Positions 52,319-60,942 of a stretch of 64,000 nucleotides of DNA are shown one piece after another. Position 1 is the first letter of the stretch, and every line of letters starts with the position of its first letter. The notes below the pieces were generated by a model. It was not told the DNA's origin and did not search any database. It saw only the letters and a list, made by a program, of their open reading frames with translations. A program made the position numbers and the translations under genes. Source of the stretch: Paenibacillus_AK sp041641375 (lineage in GTDB: Bacteria; Bacillota; Bacilli; Paenibacillales; YIM-B00363); the NCBI GenBank assembly GCA_041641375.1, contig JBEPYM010000003.1, positions 21,294 to 85,293 on the forward strand. The letters run 5' to 3'.

Positions 52319-52837
52319 CTATTTCATGTTCCATTGTTCACTTATCGATTCCGATATTTCTCTGGCCATACCCATAACACGGTAAAGCGAGGTTGATTGC
52401 AATGTCCAATAGGGCTTCGGGCTTAAGGCATTTACAATCCCCGCAATACTGTATTCACCAATCGCCGCAAGCCCTTTACCGACTGATTGAGCCGGAAATA
52501 AAGGTCCATTCTTAACGAGATAGCTTCCTACATTCTCGGAACGCCCCAGACAAGCATCTACTGCAACAATTGTACCCATTTCCGCCAACTTAGGAACAAG
52601 ATTCGGCAAACGGTCTGCATCGCACGGATATTCCAGGGTTCCGATTACGCGGGTGAAGCCTTGTTCTAGCAGCATCGATCCAACCCAAGGCCCTAGACTA
52701 TCCCCTGTTGAACGATCCGTTCCAATACAGAGGAACGATACCTCATCCATGGCATGCTTGTCTGCTATTTGTCTCATGAAAGCTGACAGTCCCGACATGT
52801 CTACCCGCTGAGCCGTTTGCTTCTCCCGGTCCGTCAT
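52319..52837 (-). CDS. yyaC: YyaC-type spore protease family protein
   Basis: About 172 residues. FLCIGTDRSTGDSLGPWVGS and VDACLGRSENVGSYLVKNGP match the YyaC/DUF1256 germination protease-like family. Suggests a spore-forming host. ATG at 52837 is supported by GGGAGGAAGAA. Lies upstream of the hydrolase. Confidence 0.85.
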   Translation of the reverse strand: MTDREKQTAQRVDMSGLSAFMRQIADKHAMDEVSFLCIGTDRSTGDSLGPWVGSMLLEQGFTRVIGTLEYPCDADRLPNLVPKLAEMGTIVAVDACLGRSENVGSYLVKNGPLFPAQSVGKGLAAIGEYSIAGIVNALSPKPYWTLQSTSLYRVMGMAREISESISEQWNMK

Positions 52838-52936
52838 TTCTTCCTCCCGATTTAGAACAAATCTCAATCATCGATCTTTCCTTCAGGTTACCATTCTGTA
52901 ATATGAAATGCCACTTCCGCAGCTACTGAATTGTTT

Positions 52937-52967
52937 TTGACGGCATACCTTCTCACTATGATACAAT
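52937..52967 (+). promoter_or_regulatory. Promoter of yfkK-like gene
   Basis: TTGACG (52937) and extended -10 TGATACAAT (TACAAT at 52962) face the gene at 53006. The 19-base spacer is long but the extended -10 can compensate. Confidence 0.5.
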
Positions 52968-53005
52968 AGCATCATCCCAATTTCGGTCAGAGAGGAAGAG
53001 ATAAA

Positions 53006-53227
53006 ATGAATTTAAACGAGCCGACTCAGCAAAATGTTGAATATATGATCGAGGCAATCAAAACAAAGCTCCGTATGGCAACGGGTGCCGCGATGCAAGC
53101 ATCCAGCTTTTCGATCGCACGTTATGAGGACATCAAAGATATTTACGATATGATCTCATCGAAAGACAGGTTTAGCATCAGCGAGGTTGAAGCACTCGTC
53201 TCCGAATTGGGCAAGCTGCGGGCTTAA
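53006..53227 (+). CDS. yfkK: DUF1128/UPF0435 protein (YfkK-like)
   Basis: A 73-residue protein (NEPTQQNVEYMIEAIKTKL, then YEDIKDIYDMISSKDRFS and EVEALVSELGKLR) matching the UPF0435 family of Bacilli. Function unknown. Ends before a strong terminator. Confidence 0.85.
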   Translation: MNLNEPTQQNVEYMIEAIKTKLRMATGAAMQASSFSIARYEDIKDIYDMISSKDRFSISEVEALVSELGKLRA

Positions 53228-53243
53228 ACGGGAATAATGATGG

Positions 53244-53287
53244 GGAGGCAGTCCATAACTTCTTATGGACTGTCCTCCTTTTTTTTG
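53244..53287 (+). terminator. Terminator after yfkK-like gene
   Basis: GGAGG-AGTCCATAA pairs with TTATGGACT-CCTCC, then eight or more T residues. Confidence 0.85.
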
Positions 53288-53437
53288 CCTATCCGTACAT
53301 TCTCGTACCCAGTTTTAAATATAACGCTATAATTCTTCTGAGAGACTAGCTGCGTTTATACTACTACACGATCATATTCGAGAATTTAATAGCACTTTTA
53401 CATTAAAGTGAATACATTGGTGAAAAACCTTCCTACG

Positions 53438-53489
53438 CAAAAACCCAACCTTCTCCAAGGATAAACTTGGAGAGGGTTGGGTTTTTTGC
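53438..53489. terminator. Strong bidirectional terminator
   Basis: AACCCAACC-TTCTCCAAG pairs over 18 bases with CTTGGAGAGGGTTGGGTT, with A5 on one side and T7 on the other. It lies just left of the repeat array, which also contains GGTTGGGT. Confidence 0.85.
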
Positions 53490-53541
53490 TCGATCTGAGT
53501 CTAGCTGGCCTGTAATGCGGTTATTTCGCTCTGACTTTATA
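53490..53541. other. Spacer between terminator and repeat array
   Basis: About 50 bases with nothing recognisable. Confidence 0.3.
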
Positions 53542-53935
53542 TTCTACGGCTCTGTTGCTTGGGTGCTTCGGTTGGGTGCTGTAGCTGTAGATTCTACGGC
53601 TACTGTTGCTTGTCTATGTCGGTTGGGTGCTATAGCTGTAGATTCTACGGCTACTGTTGCTTGGGTGCGTCGGTTGGGTGCTGTAGCTGTAGATTCTACG
53701 GCTCTGTTGCTTGGGTGCTTCGGTTGGGTGCTGTAGCTGTAGATTCTACGGCTACTGTTGCTTGGGTGCGTCGGTTGGGTGCTGTAGCTGTAGATTCTAC
53801 GGCTACTGTTGCTTGGGTGCTTCGGTTGGGTGCTGTAGCTGTAGATTCTACGGCTACTGTTGCTTGGGTGCGTCGGTTGGGTGCTGTAGCTGTAGTTTCT
53901 ACGGCTACTATTGCTTGAGTGAGTGTGTTGGGTGC
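53542..53935. repeat. Eight-copy tandem array of 50-51 bp hairpin-bearing units
   Basis: TTCTACGG (or close variant) begins units at 53542, 53592, 53643, 53694, 53744, 53795, 53846 and 53897 (spacings 50, 51, 51, 50, 51, 51, 51). The core of most units holds arms GTAGCTGTAGA and TCTACGGCTAC around one base, forming an 11-bp hairpin. Copies starting at 53542 and 53694 have a one-base deletion in GGCTCTG. Frames open through it shift at those deletions, so it is most likely non-coding. Nothing else was seen between it and galT. Confidence 0.9.
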
Positions 53936-54040
53936 CAGCTCGCGTTCACCGCCTAGCTAGCCTTTTTCAACGCTCTCATTGCTCAGCAGCGCAGCGCCTC
54001 TTTACTGGATTTCTTTTATCGAAATCGCAGCTATCATTCC

Positions 54041-55636
54041 TTAGATAAGCCCGCTTAGCTTCAAGAAGCGGTGGAAGGCCTCACGCCCTTCAGCATCGCA
54101 CTTGTATACTCCGGCATCCTTTAGTACAGCATGAAACTTATCTCCCACCGCATCCTGCAGCAATTGTTCTGCGGCTTCTGCAGATTGCTCCGTGCCATGA
54201 AGCCGCACCAGCTCTGCAACCCATTCCGCATGCTTATTCAACGGATGCGTAAGTGAAGCCATGGAAGCCGAATTGTACGCCTCTTGCCCTCCGAGAATAT
54301 CCGCTATTCGGCTCATTTCAGACTGCAGTCTGCCCGGCAAGACCGCCAAGCCCATTACTTCGATCAGGCCGATATTTTCTTTCTTAATGTGATGAAGCTC
54401 TTGATGAGGATGAAATATGCCATCCGGATGCTCATCACTCGTCCGGTTATTCCGCAGTACTAAATCCAGCTCATAAACTCCATTATCCTTGAACCGCGCA
54501 ATCGGTGTAATCGTATTGTGCTCCACCCGTCCATCCGCTTTAACGCTGTATGCAACGATATCGACTGCCGAATCGCTATAACCTCGCCATTTGGCAAGTA
54601 TATCGGCGGCAACCGCCAGTATAGCTTTACGATTATTCGATTGCAGACGTATGACGGACATCGGCCATTGGACCAATCCGATCGCTACTTCGGGTTCTTG
54701 CGCGCAACTCAACCAATCGAGTACAGGTGCGGTCTCCATAGGAAACACATGACGTCCAGCTTGGAAATGGTCATGATTCAATATCGATCCGCCAACAATA
54801 GGTAGATCTGCATTAGAGCCGATAAAGTAGTGCGGCATCTGTTCAACGAAATCAAGCAGCCTCTCGAACGTAGCCGAAGAAATCTTCATTGGAATGTGTT
54901 CACCGCAGAAGACGATACTATGCTCATTGTAGTAAACATAAGGGGAGTATTGGAAGAACCAAGACTCGCCTTGCAACGATAAGGGCAACAAGCGCAGATT
55001 CTGCCGTGCGGGATGATCCGGACGACCGGGATAACCCACGTTTTCCTTACAGAGAAGGCATTTCGGATAATGAGATTGCGGCAAGGTTTTCAGAAGAGCA
55101 ATTTCCCTCGGGTCCTTCTCAGGCTTAGACAGGTTGATCGTAATTTCGAGTTCTCCATCGGAGGTAGGATGCTTCCAATACCCATTCCTCAGAATCCGAT
55201 CCATGCGGATATAGTTAGAATCAATGTTCAGCTTATAGAACCAATCTGTTGCACCTGCGACTCCAAGCTCTTGTGTGAGCTGCGCAAAATGCCGGTTCGT
55301 TTCCGATGGGCGAGGCATGAGCAAGCCCATCATCCGCGCATCGAACAAATCTCTGAACGTTAATGTGTCGTCTGGGATTAACCCCCTCTCAGCAGCTGCA
55401 TCCAGCAACGGTACGAGAAGAGGAACCGGACTATCCGGAAGGGTGCTGGCAGGAATGACATCAAGGCCTCCCGCGGGCTCCTTCAAAGCAAATAAATCTA
55501 ATAATGCATTTCTTGCCGCATCTATGTCTAAGGGTAGAATTAGTCCGTTATGCAGCGCGAAAGCAACAAGGTATTCAATATTCAAAGCTAACTCTTGGTC
55601 GGAGTGAGCTAATGGGACAGCTGCTGATTCATTCAT
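54041..55636 (-). CDS. galT: UDP-glucose-hexose-1-phosphate uridylyltransferase (class II GalT)
   Basis: About 531 residues. The catalytic HxHxQ is visible as NHDHFQAG, with QSHYPKCLLCKENVGYPGRP and EHSIVFCGEHIPMKI typical of the long Firmicute GalT. It swaps UMP between glucose-1-P and galactose-1-P in the Leloir pathway. ATG at 55636 is preceded by GGGAGGTCAGGCAC. Last gene of galK-galE-galT. Confidence 0.93.
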   Translation of the reverse strand: MNESAAVPLAHSDQELALNIEYLVAFALHNGLILPLDIDAARNALLDLFALKEPAGGLDVIPASTLPDSPVPLLVPLLDAAAERGLIPDDTLTFRDLFDARMMGLLMPRPSETNRHFAQLTQELGVAGATDWFYKLNIDSNYIRMDRILRNGYWKHPTSDGELEITINLSKPEKDPREIALLKTLPQSHYPKCLLCKENVGYPGRPDHPARQNLRLLPLSLQGESWFFQYSPYVYYNEHSIVFCGEHIPMKISSATFERLLDFVEQMPHYFIGSNADLPIVGGSILNHDHFQAGRHVFPMETAPVLDWLSCAQEPEVAIGLVQWPMSVIRLQSNNRKAILAVAADILAKWRGYSDSAVDIVAYSVKADGRVEHNTITPIARFKDNGVYELDLVLRNNRTSDEHPDGIFHPHQELHHIKKENIGLIEVMGLAVLPGRLQSEMSRIADILGGQEAYNSASMASLTHPLNKHAEWVAELVRLHGTEQSAEAAEQLLQDAVGDKFHAVLKDAGVYKCDAEGREAFHRFLKLSGLI

Positions 55637-55652
55637 GTGCCTGACCTCCCGA

Positions 55653-56639
55653 TTAACCTTCATAACCGCCCGGATGCTGGCGATGCCAATTCCACGAGCT
55701 GGAGATAATATCTTCTAGCCGTTCGCGGCGTGGGTTCCAGCCCAATTCTTTACGTGCTCTGTCTGAGGATGCAACAAGCACTGCAGGATCCCCGGCTCGA
55801 CGAGCCTCAACCTTAGCTGGTATCGCATGACCCGTAACCGTACGGGAAACTTCAATCACCTGCTTCACGGAGTAACCTTGGCCGCTCCCCAGATTATAGA
55901 TGGCACTCTCGCCGCCTTGGCGCAGCCGTTCTAAAGCAAGGATATGAGCATCCGCTAAGTCGCTTACATGTACGTAATCTCGGATACAAGTGCCATCTTC
56001 TGTCGGATAATCATCCCCGAAGACGGTGATCCATTCCCGTTGGCCTAATGCAACCTGCAGCACAAGCGGAACCAGATGGGACTCCGGATTATGATCTTCA
56101 CCGATCTTACCGGATTCATGGGCACCTGATGCATTGAAATAACGCAGAGACACCGATTTAATACCGTGAGCGACATCAAACCACCGAATCATTCTCTCCA
56201 TCGCCAGCTTGGTTTCGCCATATGCATTCGTTGGCAACGTCCGATCGTACTCGTCGATTGGAACCCGCTCAGGCTCACCATAGGTCGCTGCCGTCGAGGA
56301 AAATACGATGCGCGTTACTCCCGCCTTCTGCATTTGCTCTAGGAGACACAACGTTCCATAAACATTGTTGTGATAGTATTTTCCAGGGTCCTTCATGCTT
56401 TCGCCGACTAGAGAATTCGCAGCGAAGTGAATAACTCCATCGATCTCGTTCTCTTGGAATACTTGGGCTAGGAAGTCCGCATCACGGAGATCGCCTTCAT
56501 ACAGCTTACCGCCCAAGATTGCCTCTTTATGGCCTTGGTAGAGATTGTCGACAATAACGACCTTCTCCCCTTTTTCAAGCAAAGCCGCCACCGCATGAGA
56601 TCCGATATATCCTGCACCGCCCGTTACAAGTACCGCCAT
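55653..56639 (-). CDS. galE: UDP-glucose 4-epimerase
   Basis: A 328-residue SDR enzyme: GGAGYIGSHAVAALL (NAD site), YGETK (YxxxK) and VIHFAANSLVGESM. Interconverts UDP-galactose and UDP-glucose. Sits between galK and galT with two- and 16-base spacings. Confidence 0.95.
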   Translation of the reverse strand: MAVLVTGGAGYIGSHAVAALLEKGEKVVIVDNLYQGHKEAILGGKLYEGDLRDADFLAQVFQENEIDGVIHFAANSLVGESMKDPGKYYHNNVYGTLCLLEQMQKAGVTRIVFSSTAATYGEPERVPIDEYDRTLPTNAYGETKLAMERMIRWFDVAHGIKSVSLRYFNASGAHESGKIGEDHNPESHLVPLVLQVALGQREWITVFGDDYPTEDGTCIRDYVHVSDLADAHILALERLRQGGESAIYNLGSGQGYSVKQVIEVSRTVTGHAIPAKVEARRAGDPAVLVASSDRARKELGWNPRRERLEDIISSSWNWHRQHPGGYEG

Positions 56640-56641
56640 GT

Positions 56642-57823
56642 TTACGCCTCCTCTTTCATTTCACGTACGCCATCACCAATGTCGCACACATAGAAATCTG
56701 GCTTTAGCCCGGTTGCGGATTCATACTTACTCCCTACTTCGGAAATAAATAGCTCGACTGAGCCTTGGTGCACCAGCGATACCGTACAGCCCCCAAAGCC
56801 CGCACCCGTCATCCGTGAGCCCAGAACGCCTGGAACCAAACGAGCGGCGGCAACCATGGTATCAAGCTCGATACCCGTTACTTCATACAGGTCGCGAAGC
56901 GAATCGTGAGAAGCGTTCATCAATTGACCAAAAGCAGCCAGATCATTGTTGTTCAGCACTTCCATAGACAGACCGACGCGGTTGATTTCCTCCACCACAT
57001 GACGCGCGCGGCGACGTACGGTCTCGTCGGTAATCAAGTGCTCATTCGCCTCATATTGCTGAAGTGTCAATTGTCCAAGCAGCGTGAGCTCGGGGAAAGC
57101 TTCCTTTAAGTCTTGTACCGCCTGCTCGCATTGGGCCCGACGTTCGTTATATTTTGTATCGACAAGTCCGCGGCGCTTGTTTGTATTGCCGATAACAAGC
57201 TTGTATTCTCCCGATTCAAATGGGACCAGCTCATATTTCAAAGTATCGCAATCCAGCAGAATGGCATGGTCTTTACGCCCGTTAGCTACCGCGAACTGAT
57301 CCATGATTCCGCTTTTAACTCCGATAAATTCATTTTCCGCATGCTGTGACCATACTGCAATCTGTACCGTATCCACCTGTTTGCCTTCTAATGTAAGCAA
57401 AGCATAAGCAGTTACAACTTCAATAGATGCCGAGGAGGAAAGTCCTGCCCCATTCGGAATCTCGCCATGATAAAGCAGGTTATAGCCTTGGCTAAGCTGG
57501 ATACCTCTCTCAGCCAATTCCCACACGATTCCTTTCGGGTAATTCACCCAATCATCCTCATCTGCAAATGTAACATCTTCGATCGGCAGTTCCTTTACTG
57601 CAGGGAAATTCGTCGATAGGAATCCGAGCTTTCGGTCTTCTCGCGGAGCGATCAGAAGCATCGTACCAAACGTTAACGCTGCAGGAAACACGGAACCGCC
57701 ATTATAATCCGTATGCTCACCGATCAGATTGACCCGTCCTGGTGCTTGGAATACCTTAATGCTCTCCTCATTGCCGCCGAACTGCTTAATGAACTTCTGT
57801 TTCAACCCTTTAATCTGCTCCAT
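56642..57823 (-). CDS. galK: Galactokinase
   Basis: A 393-residue GHMP kinase: GRVNLIGEHTDYNGGSVFP, NGAGLSSSASIEV and GAGFGGCTVSLV. Phosphorylates galactose. First gene of the gal operon, divergent from an AraC regulator; an AAGGAG site lies 14 bases before ATG. Confidence 0.95.
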   Translation of the reverse strand: MEQIKGLKQKFIKQFGGNEESIKVFQAPGRVNLIGEHTDYNGGSVFPAALTFGTMLLIAPREDRKLGFLSTNFPAVKELPIEDVTFADEDDWVNYPKGIVWELAERGIQLSQGYNLLYHGEIPNGAGLSSSASIEVVTAYALLTLEGKQVDTVQIAVWSQHAENEFIGVKSGIMDQFAVANGRKDHAILLDCDTLKYELVPFESGEYKLVIGNTNKRRGLVDTKYNERRAQCEQAVQDLKEAFPELTLLGQLTLQQYEANEHLITDETVRRRARHVVEEINRVGLSMEVLNNNDLAAFGQLMNASHDSLRDLYEVTGIELDTMVAAARLVPGVLGSRMTGAGFGGCTVSLVHQGSVELFISEVGSKYESATGLKPDFYVCDIGDGVREMKEEA

Positions 57824-57854
57824 CTAGATTCTCATCTCTCCTTGGAATGACCTT

Positions 57855-57873
57855 GTTATGCTATTAGTATAAC
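57855..57873. promoter_or_regulatory. Imperfect palindrome in gal/AraC divergent region
   Basis: GTTAT-CTA-TAG-ATAAC, 16 of 19 positions symmetric. In the intergenic space between galK and the AraC gene; candidate operator. Confidence 0.45.
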
Positions 57874-58001
57874 GAAACATAATAGGATTGCGAAATGGCG
57901 TGAAATGCCTTACATATGGAGGAATGTGACTTTCGACAAAGAATTCGAACAGGTTTCATGCTAAAATCAAGGTAAATGGTTTCCTTCAGGGAGTGTACAC
58001 G

Positions 58002-58865
58002 ATGAACAAAGGCGCAACCTATCGCGTCGTATCCAATCCTGTGAGCTTTAATGCTCGCGAGTTAACCGTATTATTCGCTGGCGAAAGCCAAACCAAACCC
58101 CAGCATCGAATTGGACCTAAAGTTGTCGATTATTATCTATTGCATCATGTCGTGAGCGGAAAAGGAACGTTTCGTATGGGGGAGTTTGAAGCGGAGCTTA
58201 CGGCCGGTCATAGCTTTCTTATCTATCCCGGGCAGTTATTTCACTATGTATCGAATGAGCGGGATCCTTGGCGGTACCGCTGGGTCGCATTCGCAGGAAC
58301 GCAATCCGCCTCCTTGATTATGGAGGCGGGTCTTAGTCAGGAGCAGCCAGTAGTCCACTCTGGAGAGGATCGTAGTCCAGGGGAGAGGTGTCGATCAATC
58401 TTCGACGCATTTCGCGGACGCGGCAGCTCCGCTTCACTGAAAGCATCGGGGCATCTCCATTTATTATTCGCCAGCCTGCATGAAGCGGCATCGGAGGGGG
58501 TGCCTTCCTCCGTGCGCCCAGATTCGCATGGCGAGGAGCTTGTTCGACAAGTGGTGGGGTACTTGTCTACTCAATACGCGGAGCCTGTAACAATTGAAGC
58601 AATGGCGGAAACGTTAGGCTATAATCGCGCTTATCTTTCCAGAGTGTTCAAGCAGCACACGAGCCTCTCTCCTATCACTTTTCTAACCAAGCTGCGAATC
58701 GATCATGGCAGACGTTTGCTGCGGGAGCGCCCTGAATTGACGGTCGAACAAATTGCTTCCTCCGTCGGTTTTCAGGATGCGCTCTATTTCTCTAAGCAGT
58801 TCCGCAGATGGTACAATCAAGCACCGACGGATTATCGAAGATTAGTCTTAAACTCAATAAAGTAA
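58002..58865 (+). CDS. AraC-family transcriptional regulator
   Basis: About 287 residues. An N-terminal cupin domain (YYLLHHVVSGKGTFRMGEF, then AGHSFLIYPGQLFHYVSNER) and a C-terminal pair of HTHs (TIEAMAETLGYNRAYLSRVF, EQIASSVGFQDALYFSKQFR). Binds sugar and activates the divergent gal genes, by inference from position. ATG at 58002 with GGGAGTGTACACG. Confidence 0.9.
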   Translation: MNKGATYRVVSNPVSFNARELTVLFAGESQTKPQHRIGPKVVDYYLLHHVVSGKGTFRMGEFEAELTAGHSFLIYPGQLFHYVSNERDPWRYRWVAFAGTQSASLIMEAGLSQEQPVVHSGEDRSPGERCRSIFDAFRGRGSSASLKASGHLHLLFASLHEAASEGVPSSVRPDSHGEELVRQVVGYLSTQYAEPVTIEAMAETLGYNRAYLSRVFKQHTSLSPITFLTKLRIDHGRRLLRERPELTVEQIASSVGFQDALYFSKQFRRWYNQAPTDYRRLVLNSIK

Positions 58866-58876
58866 TCTTGCATTCA

Positions 58877-59890
58877 TCATTCAAGCACAGAGGTCCAAGT
58901 ACCCGCGATTTCCCTGGCATCATTGAGGAATTCGACTGGGAAGGCTGCCCTAAGCTTGTCCATGGTATTTTTAGATGCCCCACCGAACTTGTCAAGAATC
59001 GCCAACACGATATAAGGCCAGGCCACTTCGGCACCATCTGTGACAGCGATCGACACACCTAGCTTTTGCTCCCGCAACCCAAAAGCAAATACGCCATGCG
59101 CTCCGCTCTTGGCGACGATATTCGAATCCAACAATAAGAGACTCGCAAGGCGATGTGCACCTTCGACATATTCCGGAAATGCGTTCATTGCCCGGGTAAT
59201 AAGTCCTGCTGCGACAGCGGACTTCTGATCTAGAGCAGCTTCCGTGCAAGCTAGCCGCGCATAGACCAAGCCCAACCGCCACAAGGGCATCGCAGCGACA
59301 GGAAACCCGCAGCCGTCACGACCTATCGTAACTTGCTCCGATTCCGCTCCTGACCATAGCTTCAAGTGCCGAATCAACTCCTGCTGTGCAGGATGCTCCG
59401 GTTTTATGTAGCCTTCGAGCGGCCAGCCCTTGAGCTTACACCAAGCCAATACCCCTAAATGTTTCCCTGCACAAGTGTGGAACAGCTTTCTCGGTTTGCC
59501 ACCCCTGGCTACCCATTCATCCCGTGCCTTGCGGCCGACTGGTAATCCTGGCTGGATCGCAAGATAATCTTCCTCTAATCCTGTGAGTGCTAACATTTCC
59601 TCTAAGACTGCAAGCTGTTGCGGACTCCCTCTATGAGAAGCAGCTAATAATGCCAAGTGACGATCCTCGTAGCCGTAAGCCTCCGCTGTTCCATCAAGCA
59701 ATGAGGCAATGGCTTGAACCGGTTTGGCGGTCGAACGGACAAAAGCCGGCGTTTTTACATCTCCGCAGGAATAAACAATCTGACCATCTTCGGCTGATAC
59801 CACGCTTACCCGTCCTCGATGGATATTTTCAGATACCCCTCCCCTGCTCATAATAACTAAAGGAATATCCTCTATTTGTTGATTATCCAT
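58877..59890 (-). CDS. L-asparaginase II (AnsA_2-type)
   Basis: About 337 residues. SRGGVSENIHRGRVSVV, then STAKPVQAIA, SHRGSPQQLAVLE and DGCGFPVAAMPLWRLG match the R. etli-type asparaginase family. Hydrolyses asparagine. ATG at 59890 with AAGGGGAATGC. Converges on the AraC gene with a 12-base gap. Confidence 0.9.
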   Translation of the reverse strand: MDNQQIEDIPLVIMSRGGVSENIHRGRVSVVSAEDGQIVYSCGDVKTPAFVRSTAKPVQAIASLLDGTAEAYGYEDRHLALLAASHRGSPQQLAVLEEMLALTGLEEDYLAIQPGLPVGRKARDEWVARGGKPRKLFHTCAGKHLGVLAWCKLKGWPLEGYIKPEHPAQQELIRHLKLWSGAESEQVTIGRDGCGFPVAAMPLWRLGLVYARLACTEAALDQKSAVAAGLITRAMNAFPEYVEGAHRLASLLLLDSNIVAKSGAHGVFAFGLREQKLGVSIAVTDGAEVAWPYIVLAILDKFGGASKNTMDKLRAAFPVEFLNDAREIAGTWTSVLE

Positions 59891-59940
59891 ATTATGCATT
59901 CCCCTTCCCTGCAGGGCATTGTCTTATTCTATTGTAGACT

Positions 59941-60927
59941 TCAATCCCTCAAAGCAACCAACCGCTCTTCTCGTTCCGAAACCGTATCCTCGGCGAAATT
60001 AAGCGCATCAGACACCAGATACAACGGACGTCTCTTCGCTTCTTCGTAAGTTCGCCCGATATACTCACCCAGTACGCCTAGGAGTGACAAAGTAATTCCG
60101 TGGAAGAGCAGACTTATTGCGATCAAGGAGGTCCAGCCCTGAGTTGTCGTATCGGTAAAGAAGCGTTGGTACAAGACGATGAACAAATAAATGAATCCGA
60201 TCGCTGACAAAACAAAGCCTAGAATACTGGCAATTTTGAGTGGTCTGGTGGAGAAGGAGGTCATCGCGTCCAGAGATAATCGGATCATTTTGCGTAACGG
60301 ATATTTGGTCTCTCCGGCAAACCGCTCATCGCGCACATAATCGACCGATGTTTGCTTAAAGCCTGCCCAGCTCACCATTCCGCGTATAAATCGGCTGCGC
60401 TCTCTCATGGCGGTAAGCGCATCGCATACTTTGCGATCCATCAGACGGAAATCTCCCGTATCCACGGGAATGTTAACCGACGTCATGGAACGAAGCAGCC
60501 GATAGAACATCGAAGCTGTCATTTTCTTGAACCATGATTCGCCCTTGCGCTCAATGCGCTTCCCGAAAACAACGTCATAACCTTCACGCCAACGGGCTAC
60601 CATATCCTTAATCAGCTCTGGCGGATCCTGCAAATCCGCATCGATTAAGACGACAGCACGGCCGCTTGCATGGTCCATACCCGCAGTTACGGCGATTTGA
60701 TGTCCGAAATTCCGAGAAAATTCCACCAGCTTCACTGTTCGGTCTATCTTGCACAGCTCCCGCACGATGGAGGATGTTCTGTCCCGGCTTCCATCGTCCA
60801 CGAGTATCATTTCGTACGACTCACCAAGCGTATCTAGAACGGCTTTGAGCCGACGATAAGCGACCTCTATGACCTCTTCTTCGTTGTACATCGGAACGAT
60901 TACCGAGAGAAAACAATGTGATTTCAA
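59941..60927 (-). CDS. Family 2 glycosyltransferase (DPM1/GtrB-like)
   Basis: A 328-residue enzyme: VPMYNEEEVIEVAYRRLK, VDDGSRDRTSSIVREL, LIDADLQDPPELIKDM (DxD) and two C-terminal membrane segments (ILGFVLSAIGFIYLFIVL; ISLLFHGITLSLLGVLGEYI). Makes polyprenyl-phosphate sugar donors for wall or protein glycosylation. 15 bases before the PMT-family gene. Confidence 0.9.
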   Translation of the reverse strand: MKSHCFLSVIVPMYNEEEVIEVAYRRLKAVLDTLGESYEMILVDDGSRDRTSSIVRELCKIDRTVKLVEFSRNFGHQIAVTAGMDHASGRAVVLIDADLQDPPELIKDMVARWREGYDVVFGKRIERKGESWFKKMTASMFYRLLRSMTSVNIPVDTGDFRLMDRKVCDALTAMRERSRFIRGMVSWAGFKQTSVDYVRDERFAGETKYPLRKMIRLSLDAMTSFSTRPLKIASILGFVLSAIGFIYLFIVLYQRFFTDTTTQGWTSLIAISLLFHGITLSLLGVLGEYIGRTYEEAKRRPLYLVSDALNFAEDTVSEREERLVALRD

Positions 60928-60942
60928 GATTTAAGCCCCTTT

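Noticed and set aside
53467..53956. Repeat-containing proteins encoded across the 50-51 bp array
   Set aside because: The frames depend on 51 being a multiple of three and are broken by the one-base losses in two copies; no ribosome site precedes them. Non-coding repeat is simpler.
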